The notes beneath the pieces are model-generated. The model saw only the letters and a program-made list of their open reading frames with translations, was not told the origin of the DNA and ran no database searches. Shown piece by piece: positions 25,568 through 34,383 of a DNA stretch of 64,000 nt. The position numbers were made by a program, and so were the translations under genes. Each line of letters starts with the position of its first letter. The first letter of the stretch is position 1. Origin of the DNA: Lachnospiraceae bacterium A4 (GTDB lineage Bacteria; Bacillota; Clostridia; Lachnospirales; Lachnospiraceae); contig KE159527.1 of assembly GCA_000403215.2 (NCBI GenBank), forward strand, positions 45,497-109,496, written 5' to 3'.

Positions 25568-27481
25568 CTAATTTGCCGCAATCGCATTTCCTGTGTAAAG
25601 CTGGTAGTACTTGCCCTGCGCCTCGATCAGCTCGTCATGTGTCCCGCGCTCAATAATCCTGCCCTGCTCTAGCACCATGATGCAGTCGCTGTTCTTGACG
25701 GTCGAAAGCCGGTGGGCAATCACGAACGTCGTCCTGCCCTTCATCAGCTTATCCATGCCGTCCTGCACAATCTTCTCGGTGCGCGTGTCGATTGAGCTGG
25801 TCGCCTCATCGAGAATCAGCGCAGGCGGGTCTGCGATGGCAGCTCTCGCAATCGCAAGCAATTGCCGCTGTCCTTGGCTCAGGTTTGCGCCGTCGCCTGT
25901 CAGCAGCGTATTGTAGCCGTCTGGCAGCTTCTCGATAAATTCGTGCGCATTCGCAAGTTTTGCCGCTGCGATTACCTCCTCGTCGGTGGCATCTAGTTTG
26001 CCATAGCGGATATTTTCCATCACAGTAGCCGTAAACAAATGTGTATCCTGCAACACGATGCCCAGCGAACGGCGCAAATCTGCCTTTTTGATTTTATTGA
26101 CATTGATGCCGTCATAGCGGATTTTTCCGTCCTGAATATCATAAAACCGGTTGATCAAATTCGTAATTGTCGTTTTTCCGGCGCCTGTAGAGCCTACGAA
26201 CGCAATCTTCTGCCCCGGCTCCGCGAACATTTTGACATTGTGCAGGACAATCTTCTCGTCCGTGTAGCCAAAGTCCACATCATCGAACACCACGCCGCCC
26301 TCAAGACGCTGATAGGTTGTCGTGTCGCTGTCTTTGTGATAATGCTTCCACGCCCACATTCCAGTGTGCTTTTTCGTCTCCCTGAGCGCACCATTGACTT
26401 CCTCTGCATTGACCAGCATGACATAGCCGTTGTCTGCCTCCGGCTCTTCATCTAGCATCTTGAAGATGCGGTCTGCACCGGCGAGCGCCATGACGATGGA
26501 GTTAAACTGCATACTCACTTGATTGATCGGCATGTTAAAGCTCTTGTTGAATGTGAGGAAGCTCGCAAGTCCGCCCAGCGTGAGTCCGCCGATATTGCCA
26601 AGCGCTAAGATTCCGCCGACAATCGCACAGACCACATAACTGAGATTGCCAAGCTGCGCATTGATCGGTCCGAGCATGTTCGCAAACTGGTTCGCATTGT
26701 AAGAGCTCTCAAACAACTCCTCATTGAGCTCATTAAAGCGCGCCATACTCTCCTCCTCATGGCAGAATACCTTCACAACCTTCTGCCCCTCCATCATCTC
26801 CTCGACAAATCCGTTCACAGCGCCGATCGCTGTCTGCTGTGCCACGAAATACCTGCCTGAAAGTCCAGCTGCCTTCTTGGTGACAAACAGCATAAGCGAC
26901 ACCATAATCAAGGTGGTGACGGTCAAAGGCACACTCAGAATAATCATGCTGACCAAAACACTGACAATCGTGATGACACTGCTAAAGCACTGCGGAATAC
27001 TCTGGCTGATCATCTGTCTGAGCGTATCAATATCATTGGTGTATCTCGACATGATATCACCGTGAGGATGGGTGTCAAAATATTTGATTGGCAGCGATTC
27101 CATTTTATTAAACATCTCTGTTCGAATACTCCGCATGGTGCCCTGACTCACATTGATCATAACTCGGTTGTATACATAAGTGGATACCACGCCGATTGCG
27201 TAGAAGCCTGCCACGCGCAAGATTGCCTGCGCAAGCCCGGAGAAGTCTGGGTTCTCTGTTCCTAAGAGCGGCATAATATACTCGTCAATCAATGTCTGTG
27301 TAAACAACGTTCCCTGAATGTTTGCAAACACACCGACAAAAATGCCTATAATTACTATAATAACATGTGGTGTATAATTTTTGAACACGATTCCCATCAG
27401 TCGTTTTAAGAGCTTCCCCGGATTTTCAATCTTTGGTTTGGTTCCTCTAGGTCCTCTCATTGGATGTCCCGGTCCCGGCAT
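25568..27481 (-). CDS. ABC exporter half-transporter, catalytic Walker B subunit
   Basis: A 637-residue fused membrane/ATPase half-transporter of the multidrug type. About six membrane helices, preceded by a Pro/Gly-rich start, then an ATPase domain with Walker A GSTGAGKTT, Q-loop VLQDTHLF, signature LSQGQRQ, Walker B LILDEATSSID with the catalytic Glu, and H-loop IAHRLS. The signature reads LSQGQ instead of LSGGQ. The partner gene upstream has a standard VSGGQ signature but a degenerate Walker B, so the two make one good and one poor ATP site, as in BmrCD/LmrCD-type heterodimers. Its start overlaps the partner stop (TAATG). Confidence 0.93.
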   Translation of the reverse strand: MPGPGHPMRGPRGTKPKIENPGKLLKRLMGIVFKNYTPHVIIVIIGIFVGVFANIQGTLFTQTLIDEYIMPLLGTENPDFSGLAQAILRVAGFYAIGVVSTYVYNRVMINVSQGTMRSIRTEMFNKMESLPIKYFDTHPHGDIMSRYTNDIDTLRQMISQSIPQCFSSVITIVSVLVSMIILSVPLTVTTLIMVSLMLFVTKKAAGLSGRYFVAQQTAIGAVNGFVEEMMEGQKVVKVFCHEEESMARFNELNEELFESSYNANQFANMLGPINAQLGNLSYVVCAIVGGILALGNIGGLTLGGLASFLTFNKSFNMPINQVSMQFNSIVMALAGADRIFKMLDEEPEADNGYVMLVNAEEVNGALRETKKHTGMWAWKHYHKDSDTTTYQRLEGGVVFDDVDFGYTDEKIVLHNVKMFAEPGQKIAFVGSTGAGKTTITNLINRFYDIQDGKIRYDGINVNKIKKADLRRSLGIVLQDTHLFTATVMENIRYGKLDATDEEVIAAAKLANAHEFIEKLPDGYNTLLTGDGANLSQGQRQLLAIARAAIADPPALILDEATSSIDTRTEKIVQDGMDKLMKGRTTFVIAHRLSTVKNSDCIMVLEQGRIIERGTHDELIEAQGKYYQLYTGNAIAAN

Positions 27482-29229
27482 TAGTTGTCACCTCCATTCT
27501 GGTCAAAGTCCGCATTGCCGCCTGTCTGTGACTCATAGACCTCGCGGTAGATCGGACTGGTCTCTAGCAGTTGCTCATGCGTGCCAAACGCAGTCACCAC
27601 GCCGTTGTCCATCACGATGATGCGGTCCGCATTCTGCACACTGCTCACACGCTGCGCGATAATCAGTTTTGTCGTGTCTGGAATCTCCTCTGCAAACGCC
27701 TTGCGAATCTTGGCATCTGTGGCAGTATCTACCGCGCTGGTGCTGTCATCGAGTATCAAAATCCTCGGTTTTTTGAGCAGTGCCCTCGCGATGCAGAGCC
27801 GTTGTTTCTGTCCGCCAGACACATTTGCGCCGCCCTGCTCGATAAAGGTATTGTACTGATCAGGCATTTTCTGGATAAACTCGTCTGCGCAGGCAAGTTT
27901 GCATGCCCTGATACATTCCTCCTCGGAGGCCTCCTTGTCGCCCCACCTGAGGTTTTCAAGAATCGTACCGCTGAACAGCACGTTTTTCTGCAATACGACT
28001 GCGACCTGATTTCTGAGCGCCTCCATGTCATATTTGCGCACATCTAGCCCACCGACCAACAATTCTCCAGATGTGACATCATACAGTCGGCTGATTAAAT
28101 TGACAAGGCTTGACTTCGCGCTTCCTGTGCCGCCGATCACGCCGATTGTCTCCCCTGACTTAATTTCCAGATTGATGTCCTTTAGCACCGCTTTGCTGTC
28201 CTTGTTGTACGCAAAGGACACATTGTTGAATACGATACTGCCATCTTTTACCGTCATGACTGGATTCTCAGGATTGCGAAGGTCTGTCTGTTCTGTCAAG
28301 ACCTCTGCGATACGCTTTGCGCTGGCATGGCTCATGGAGAGCATGACAAAGATCATCGACACCATCATCAGACTCATCAGAATATTCATACAGTACGCGA
28401 GCAGGCTCATCATCTCGCCGGTTGTGAGGCTTCCCACCACAATCATCTTGGCGCCAAGCCACGAAATCAACAGGATACAGCCATATACCGTCACCTGCAT
28501 CAGCGGCATATTGATGACCACCAGCTTCTCTGCTTTGAGAAACATGTTGTAAATATTCTGGTTTGCCTTGGCAAACTTCTCTTTTTCATAGTCCTCACGC
28601 ACATATGCCTTCACGACGCGTATCGCGGATACATTTTCCTGCACACTTGCATTCAAATCATCGTATTTCTCAAACACCTGCCGAAAATATGTGTTCGCGC
28701 GCGGAATGATAAACGCAAGGCAGATGCCAAGAAAGATCACTGCGACAAGATAAATGCTGGCGAGCCGCGCATTGATGGAGAACGCCATCACCATCGCAAT
28801 GATCATTGACGCCGGTGCACGCATTGCCATACGCAGTACCATCTGGTATGCGTTTTGCAGGTTCGTCACATCTGTTGTGAGACGTGTGATCAGACTTGAT
28901 GTAGAGTACTTATCAATATTTGAAAAAGAGTACGTCTGAATATTCTCAAACATTGCTTTTCTGAGATTTCTTGCAAAGCCCGTCGATGCCCTCGCACCGT
29001 ACTTTGCACCCATCAATCCCGCCCACAGTCCGATTAGCGCCATCAAAACCATCAGACCGCCAATCTTGTAGATGTGGTTCAAATCTCCCGCATTGACGCC
29101 ATTGTCAATAATTGATGCCATCAGCAGCGGGATAATCATTTCCATGATAACCTCCAAAATCATGAAAACAGGCGTAAGAATGGAATCTTTTTGAAATTCC
29201 TTAATTTGTGCGCCTAATACCTTTAGCAT
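27481..29229 (-). CDS. ABC exporter half-transporter, degenerate Walker B subunit
   Basis: A 582-residue half-transporter, first of the exporter pair. Six helices, then the ATPase domain with Walker A GGTGSAKSS, VVLQKNVLF, signature VSGGQKQ and Walker B ILILDDSTSAVD, where the catalytic Glu is Asp. The H-loop position reads IIAQRVSS, with Gln in place of His. Both substitutions mark the non-hydrolysing site of a heterodimeric exporter. The Walker A Gly-Lys neighbourhood carries Ala (GSAKSS). The operon marR-this-partner suggests drug- or toxin-induced efflux; substrates are unknown. Confidence 0.93.
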   Translation of the reverse strand: MLKVLGAQIKEFQKDSILTPVFMILEVIMEMIIPLLMASIIDNGVNAGDLNHIYKIGGLMVLMALIGLWAGLMGAKYGARASTGFARNLRKAMFENIQTYSFSNIDKYSTSSLITRLTTDVTNLQNAYQMVLRMAMRAPASMIIAMVMAFSINARLASIYLVAVIFLGICLAFIIPRANTYFRQVFEKYDDLNASVQENVSAIRVVKAYVREDYEKEKFAKANQNIYNMFLKAEKLVVINMPLMQVTVYGCILLISWLGAKMIVVGSLTTGEMMSLLAYCMNILMSLMMVSMIFVMLSMSHASAKRIAEVLTEQTDLRNPENPVMTVKDGSIVFNNVSFAYNKDSKAVLKDINLEIKSGETIGVIGGTGSAKSSLVNLISRLYDVTSGELLVGGLDVRKYDMEALRNQVAVVLQKNVLFSGTILENLRWGDKEASEEECIRACKLACADEFIQKMPDQYNTFIEQGGANVSGGQKQRLCIARALLKKPRILILDDSTSAVDTATDAKIRKAFAEEIPDTTKLIIAQRVSSVQNADRIIVMDNGVVTAFGTHEQLLETSPIYREVYESQTGGNADFDQNGGDN

Positions 29230-29246
29230 AAAGTAACCTCCATTCG

Positions 29247-29714
29247 TTATTGATTCATATTTCTCATGAGCTTCTGTGCAACCTCATAGAAGATTTCAAG
29301 CTGCTCTGGTTCGATGCCCTCCAAGAGCCTGCTCTCCATATCATCAATCATCGCCTTTGCCTTGACGGCGGTCTGCGTTCCCTGTTCCGTGAGCGAAATC
29401 TGTTTGAGCCGGGCATCTCCCTCCACTGACGACCGCTTGATATACCCTTTCTTTTCCATTAGCTGTAGGATTGCCGTCACCGTGGAACGCCTGATATTGA
29501 AATTCGACTCGATGGTCTTTTGATAAACTGCCTTCCCTTGATTGTGATGGAGATAGCCCATGATCCAGCCATGCATGAGTGTCACCTCATCCAGTCCCGC
29601 CGCCATGCCGCACGCCATAAATTTCTTTCCAAATGCACCGTGCAGCCCCCTGATCACGTTTCCCAGCTTATACTTTTTGGCTTCATCACAGACACCTTCC
29701 TCAAATTCGTCCAT
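29247..29714 (-). CDS. MarR family regulator of the exporter operon
   Basis: A 155-residue winged-helix regulator. Recognition parts are NFNIRRSTVTAILQLMEKKGYIKRSSVEGDAR in pieces: the helix RRSTVTAILQLMEKKGY, then the wing with DARLKQISLTEQG. I start at 29714 (MDEFEEG) because AGAGGTG lies nine bases upstream and a good promoter lies at 29770-29798, so ATG codons at 29771 and 29798 cannot be translated from it. It is the first gene of the operon, 17 bp ahead of the transporter, and probably represses its own transcription until a ligand binds. Confidence 0.88.
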   Translation of the reverse strand: MDEFEEGVCDEAKKYKLGNVIRGLHGAFGKKFMACGMAAGLDEVTLMHGWIMGYLHHNQGKAVYQKTIESNFNIRRSTVTAILQLMEKKGYIKRSSVEGDARLKQISLTEQGTQTAVKAKAMIDDMESRLLEGIEPEQLEIFYEVAQKLMRNMNQ

Positions 29715-29769
29715 ATCTGCATTCACCTCTTTTCTAAGTTGTTCGCCTTCAAACTGTTCGTGCACTAAC

Positions 29770-29798
29770 ATATTATTCCAGATAAAAAAATAAGTCAA
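29770..29798 (-). promoter_or_regulatory. Promoter of the marR-ABC exporter operon
   Basis: On the minus strand TTGACT (29793-29798), 17 bp, TATA-type TAATAT (29770-29775). Its position decides the marR start codon. Confidence 0.75.
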
Positions 29799-29840
29799 TA
29801 ACTTTCGGATAACTTCACATATTTTTCACATTTTACGGAT

Positions 29841-31661
29841 TTATTGCGCTGCAATCTTTTCCGCCAGCTCCTGCAAATACATCCAGCGCTCAAGCTTCTC
29901 CTCCAAAAGCTGTTCTGTGTGCTCTTTTTCTTTGGTGAGTTCATTCAGCCTCACAAAGTCGCTGGCATTTGACGCCATATCACCATCAAGTTTTTCAAGC
30001 TGCGTTTCGAGCGCTGCAATCTCATGCTCGATGGTCTCGTATTCTTTTTGCTCTTTATAAGAAAATCTTATTTTTTCCTGTCGGTTTTTGATTGTTTTTA
30101 AGTTTGCCTGCGCCTGTCCTGCCCCAGCATTTGTGCTGCTCTTTTCGGTTTCCTCCTCCTGCTGCTTTGCCTGATAATCCGTAAATCCGCCTTCATACTG
30201 CCGGATTGTTCCATTTTCAAAAGCAAAAATCCGCCGCACAACCCTGTCGAGAAAATAGCGGTCATGCGATACCGCAATCACAATGCCCTCAAAATGGTCC
30301 AGATAATCCTCCAGAATCGTGAGTGTCTGGATATCCAAATCGTTTGTAGGCTCGTCGAGAATCAGCACATTCGGCGCCTCCATCAGCACACGCAGAAGAT
30401 TCAGCCTGCGCCGCTCTCCGCCGGACAGCTTGCCGAGAAGTCCATACTGTTTCTCTGGCGGAAACAAAAATCTGTCCAGCATCACCGACGCCGATACAGA
30501 ACCGTCCACTGTCTGCACATACTCCGCCGTATTTCGGATATAATCAATGACACGCATGTCAGGTTTCATGTAGGCAAGCCCTGCCTGCGCATCATTTCTG
30601 ATCTCCTGTGCATAATATCCAAGCTTAATCGTCTGTCCCGTAACGACCGCACCCGAATCAGGCTGCTCAATCCCGCAGAGTATTTTCATCAGCGTTGTCT
30701 TGCCGCAGCCATTTTCCCCGATAAATCCGATTCTGTCATTTTTGAGAAAAATATAGCTGAAATCCCGAATCAGCGTCTTTCCGTCATAACTCTTTGTAAT
30801 CTGCTGTAATTCTACGGTGGTTCTTCCCATGCGGGTGGAGACAGAGCTTAACTCCAACTGCGCCTCCTGCTGCGGACCGCGCTGCGCGGCGAGCTGCTCA
30901 TAGCGCTGGATATGTGCTTTCTGTTTCGTGCTTCTAGCGCGCGCGCCGCGTTTCATCCACTCGATTTCCACGCGCAGAATGCTCTGCCGCTTGCGCTCTG
31001 TGGCATACTCCATGTCCTCGCGCTGCGCCTTCAACTCCAGAAATCCAGTGTAGTTCGTCTGATAGCTGTATATTTTTGCCTTATCAATCTCCACAATCCG
31101 GTTTGACACACTGTCGAGAAAATACCGGTCATGTGTCACCATCACCAGTGCGCCCCTGTAACTTTTGAGATACTCTTCGAGCCAGTCTGCCATCGCGGAA
31201 TCGAGGTGGTTTGTCGGCTCATCGAGTACCAATATATCTGCCTTTGACAGCAGTGTACTGGCCAGTGCAACTCGCTTGCGCTGCCCCCCTGACATTGTGT
31301 CCACCTTCATTCCATAGTCCGAAATCCCTAATTTTTGCAGCATTGTCTTGGCATCACTCTCAAGAGACCACTCGTTTTCGTGGGTACGGTTTCCCTCCAT
31401 AACAGCTTCAAGAACTGTGATATCCCGTTGAAAATCAGGTGTCTGCGGCAGATAACGGACAACGATATTGTTCGCCCTTGTGACACTCCCGCTATCCGGC
31501 TCCTCCATACCAACAAGCATTTTCAGCAAGGTAGTCTTACCTGTGCCATTGATGCCGATAATGCCAATTTTTTCTGACTCGTCAACGGTAAAAGACGCCT
31601 GTTCAAATAGCGGCGTATCTGTATAGTATTTTGTAATATTTTCTATATTGATAAGATTCAT
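29841..31661 (-). CDS. ABC-F family ATPase
   Basis: A 606-residue soluble protein with two ABC ATPase domains and no membrane part, the ABC-F class, which acts on ribosomes (translation factors or antibiotic-resistance proteins). Domain 1 has GINGTGKTTL, TMSGGQRKRV and VLDEPTNHLD; domain 2 has GENGCGKTTL, LSGGERRRL and LILDEPTNDLD. Between them is the basic P-site-tRNA-interaction linker with RVEIEWMKRGARARSTKQ. A C-terminal coiled coil (EYETIEHEIAALETQLEKL) is as in Uup-like members. The start at 31661 is set by AAGGAG upstream. It follows greA by 13 bp, so a shared transcript is likely. Confidence 0.92.
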   Translation of the reverse strand: MNLINIENITKYYTDTPLFEQASFTVDESEKIGIIGINGTGKTTLLKMLVGMEEPDSGSVTRANNIVVRYLPQTPDFQRDITVLEAVMEGNRTHENEWSLESDAKTMLQKLGISDYGMKVDTMSGGQRKRVALASTLLSKADILVLDEPTNHLDSAMADWLEEYLKSYRGALVMVTHDRYFLDSVSNRIVEIDKAKIYSYQTNYTGFLELKAQREDMEYATERKRQSILRVEIEWMKRGARARSTKQKAHIQRYEQLAAQRGPQQEAQLELSSVSTRMGRTTVELQQITKSYDGKTLIRDFSYIFLKNDRIGFIGENGCGKTTLMKILCGIEQPDSGAVVTGQTIKLGYYAQEIRNDAQAGLAYMKPDMRVIDYIRNTAEYVQTVDGSVSASVMLDRFLFPPEKQYGLLGKLSGGERRRLNLLRVLMEAPNVLILDEPTNDLDIQTLTILEDYLDHFEGIVIAVSHDRYFLDRVVRRIFAFENGTIRQYEGGFTDYQAKQQEEETEKSSTNAGAGQAQANLKTIKNRQEKIRFSYKEQKEYETIEHEIAALETQLEKLDGDMASNASDFVRLNELTKEKEHTEQLLEEKLERWMYLQELAEKIAAQ

Positions 31662-31674
31662 TGACACTACTCCT

Positions 31675-32178
31675 TTAGAATTTCCGAAGTGCGATCGAGT
31701 CATCGTCCGGCGTATTTTCCACGGACTTGACGATCACATCATAGCCAAAATCACTGTTGACCTGTACATGTACGGTATCGCCGCATTTATGTCCTGCGAG
31801 CGCCTTCCCGATCGGGGATTCGATACTGATCAGCCCTTGCAAGGGATTGTTCCGCACTGTTGTCACCAGACGATATGTCTCTATCGTCCCATCTTCCACA
31901 AACTCGACCTCCACCGTCTTATTCAGCCCGATTTCGTCCTCTTTGGCATCCTCCTCAATAATCTGCGCCGTCCTGATCATCCGCTCCAGATAACGGATAC
32001 GGCTCTCGTTCTGGTTTTTATATTTCTTGGCAGCATAGTACTCAAAATTCTCGCTGAGATCTCCCTGCGCGCGGGCTTCCTTTACTGCTTCTAGCGCCTC
32101 TTTGCGAATCACGAGCTTTCTGTGCTCAATCTCCTCCTCCATCTTTTTGATGTCATTTCTTGTCAGTTTATCATTCAT
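31675..32178 (-). CDS. greA: Transcription elongation factor GreA-like
   Basis: A 167-residue GreA-type factor that rescues backtracked RNA polymerase by stimulating transcript cleavage. The N-terminal coiled coil includes the tip motif GDLSENFEYYAAK, with the two conserved acidic residues of the loop (D, E); canonical GreA reads GDLSENAEYDAAK, so Tyr replaces one Asp further along. The C-terminal FKBP-like domain contains SPIGKALAGHKCGD, as in GreA. First gene of a small operon with the ABC-F gene. Confidence 0.9.
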   Translation of the reverse strand: MNDKLTRNDIKKMEEEIEHRKLVIRKEALEAVKEARAQGDLSENFEYYAAKKYKNQNESRIRYLERMIRTAQIIEEDAKEDEIGLNKTVEVEFVEDGTIETYRLVTTVRNNPLQGLISIESPIGKALAGHKCGDTVHVQVNSDFGYDVIVKSVENTPDDDSIALRKF

Positions 32179-32235
32179 TTTTCTTTACCCCTTTCAAAAC
32201 GTTGCATTAAATGTCTGTAGGCTGCATACCTTAGC

Positions 32236-32266
32236 ATAAGAAATCGAGCAGGTTTTCCTGCCCGAT
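32236..32266 (-). terminator. Terminator after the formate/nitrite transporter gene
   Basis: On the minus strand ATCGGGCAGG, loop AAAA, CCTGCTCGAT (one G-U pair), then TTCTTAT. Confidence 0.72.
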
Positions 32267-32278
32267 AGAAACAGCACA

Positions 32279-33130
32279 CTATTTTATATTGTTTACCAGC
32301 TTGCTCTTATGAATCGCATATAATGGAAGTGCGATAAACACCATGCCGCCGAGGATATTTCCGATTGTCACCGGAATCAGGTTGGACGCAAATCCGCCGA
32401 TTGTCAGACTAGATGCTATCTGATCAGCTGTAATGCCGTACAGCTCTTCTGCCTTAGCCACATAAGTATCATTTACGCTGGCAATGATGCCTGCCGGAAT
32501 ATAAAACATATTGGCAACACAGTGCTCCCAGCCGCCGATGACGAAGGCACAGATCGGGAAAAAGATTGCCCATACCTTCCCTGCGATATCCTTCGCGGCA
32601 GTCGCCATCAGTACCGCCATGCACACGAGGATATTACAGAGGATTCCAGAACAAACTGCCCTGAAAGGTGCGATGGTCACTTTTCCATATGCCACCTTGA
32701 TTGTAAATGCACCGAGCGCTCCGCCGGTGTAATCAAGCAGCCCGCTAAAATATACCAGCGTCGCGATGAGTACCGCGCCCACCATATTGCTGAAAAATAC
32801 AATGACCAGCGTCTTGATCATCGCAAGCGCGCTGAACCGTTTATCGACCACGCCGGCAATCATCAGGCAGTCCCCGGTAAAAAGCTCTCCCCCGACAAAA
32901 ACAATCATCATAAGTCCAACAGGGAAGATGCAGCCCGCAAGCGTCTTGGAAAGTCCCTGATTCGCGATATTATGTACTGCGGCATTGCTCGACGCGCCGC
33001 CAAATGCGATAAATGCGCCCGCCATAATACCTAACAAAATACATTTTAGCAGCGGAATTTTTGCTTTCCCCTCTCCTGCGGTCATATTTGCGTCCAGCAC
33101 TTGAACTGGTGAATTAAATGCGTTGTCCAT
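32279..33130 (-). CDS. Formate/nitrite channel (FNT family)
   Basis: A 283-residue, six-helix pentameric channel of the FocA/NirC family, moving formate, nitrite or related small anions. Family motifs visible are AFGGASSNA, VGGELFTGDCLMIAG on the loop of helix 2, the half-helix GGWEHCVANMF with the central His of the pore, and NLIPVTIGNILGGMVF. With fermentative metabolism implied elsewhere, formate is the likely substrate, but the sequence does not prove it and no pyruvate-formate lyase gene lies nearby. GGAGT ribosome site; stands alone between terminators. Confidence 0.92.
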   Translation of the reverse strand: MDNAFNSPVQVLDANMTAGEGKAKIPLLKCILLGIMAGAFIAFGGASSNAAVHNIANQGLSKTLAGCIFPVGLMMIVFVGGELFTGDCLMIAGVVDKRFSALAMIKTLVIVFFSNMVGAVLIATLVYFSGLLDYTGGALGAFTIKVAYGKVTIAPFRAVCSGILCNILVCMAVLMATAAKDIAGKVWAIFFPICAFVIGGWEHCVANMFYIPAGIIASVNDTYVAKAEELYGITADQIASSLTIGGFASNLIPVTIGNILGGMVFIALPLYAIHKSKLVNNIK

Positions 33131-33303
33131 CTCTTCGTACTCCTTTTACTATTTTTTCTGTTTCTGATAAAGTTTATAGAACATATATGAAATGTGCTCT
33201 ATCATGACCTGTATATAAGTATACCGCATAAAACCATTTTTGTCACTTCGTTTCATTTCGAAAATTTTAACATTTTTTAGACATGTTTTTATCCGAATCA
33301 GTT

Positions 33304-33315
33304 GAAAACGGTTTC
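33304..33315. promoter_or_regulatory. LacI-type operator ahead of the LacI gene
   Basis: GAAAACGGTTTC, a one-mismatch-per-arm version of the perfect palindrome at 23675. It sits 75 bp before the regulator start, fitting autoregulation. Confidence 0.55.
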
Positions 33316-33390
33316 CGTATCGTGTAAACTTATTTTAGAGTGCGTTAGAACTGCTCTCAAAGATGAAGATTCCGAAAGTGAGATTAAAAT

Positions 33391-34383
33391 ATGGTAACAA
33401 TAAAGGATATTGCAAACCGCTTGGGTATCGCGCCAAGCACTGTTTCCAAAGGATTGAATGACGCCAATGATATCAGCCCGGAGTTAAAAAAGCTGGTGCT
33501 GGATACCGCAATCGAGATGGGATATGTCACAAAGAGAATGAAAAAAGAGACGCGAAAACGCTTGTGTATTTTTGTTGAAAATATGCAGTATGAAAAACCC
33601 GGAGACTTCGGATTTGACATCATTCTTGGTTTTAAACAGGCAGCAGTGCGCGACAATTGGGAAATCACCGTCACACCCGTCACACCGCTTCTGCAACTGC
33701 GCGACCCCTACGACCGCTATATGGTTCAAAATGGATATCACGGCGGTTTTCTGGTTGGTTTTGCCCTGAAGGACCCTTGGATGGCACAGCTTCGAACCAC
33801 CACAATCCCGACAGTGCTCTTTGACAATTATATCACCAAAAATCCAAATGTCGCCTATGTTGGCACTGACAGTTTCGAGGGAATCGACTTGGCAATCGAC
33901 CATCTGACAGAGCTTGGCCACACCAAAATTGCCCTGCTCAATGGCTCTCCTGATTCGATGGTCACAAGCAACCGTTATGATGCCTATGCAAGCAGTATGC
34001 AGAGCCATAAACTAGAGCTTGACGAAAATCTGGTCGCATTTGGTCATTATGTTGAGGACAGTGCGAAGTACCATCTGCCGGCATTAATCGAAAATGGTGC
34101 CACTGCAATCATCTGCGGCAATGATCTTCTAGCTGTGGGTGTCATTCGGGAATGCGGGCGGCTACATATCAAAATCCCGCAGGAGATCAGTGTCGTAGGC
34201 TTTGATAACCTTCCTATTTCAGAGGAGATCACACCAGCCCTGACTACGATCAATCAGGACCGGATAGATCTTGGCCGCAACTCCTACGCTGCGCTTTACT
34301 GGCTGATTGCAAAGGTGCCCATCTCACGATCGATGCTGAGACCGCGCCTGATTGTGCGCGATTCAACCTGCCAAATATCATAA
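33391..34383 (+). CDS. LacI family transcriptional regulator
   Basis: A 330-residue regulator with an N-terminal helix-turn-helix TIKDIANRLGIAPSTVSKGLN, the hinge region, and a periplasmic-binding-protein-like sensor domain (DNYITKNPNVAYVGTDSF, HTKIALLNGSPDSMVTSNR, IICGNDLLAVGVI, ISVVGFDNLPISEEITPALTTI). The full-length architecture points to a sugar-type effector. There is no adjacent sugar operon. The operator-like site in front of it matches the one before the amylase gene 10 kb away, so it may be the amylase regulator. Its 3' end overlaps the convergent decarboxylase gene by 6 bp. Confidence 0.92.
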   Translation: MVTIKDIANRLGIAPSTVSKGLNDANDISPELKKLVLDTAIEMGYVTKRMKKETRKRLCIFVENMQYEKPGDFGFDIILGFKQAAVRDNWEITVTPVTPLLQLRDPYDRYMVQNGYHGGFLVGFALKDPWMAQLRTTTIPTVLFDNYITKNPNVAYVGTDSFEGIDLAIDHLTELGHTKIALLNGSPDSMVTSNRYDAYASSMQSHKLELDENLVAFGHYVEDSAKYHLPALIENGATAIICGNDLLAVGVIRECGRLHIKIPQEISVVGFDNLPISEEITPALTTINQDRIDLGRNSYAALYWLIAKVPISRSMLRPRLIVRDSTCQIS

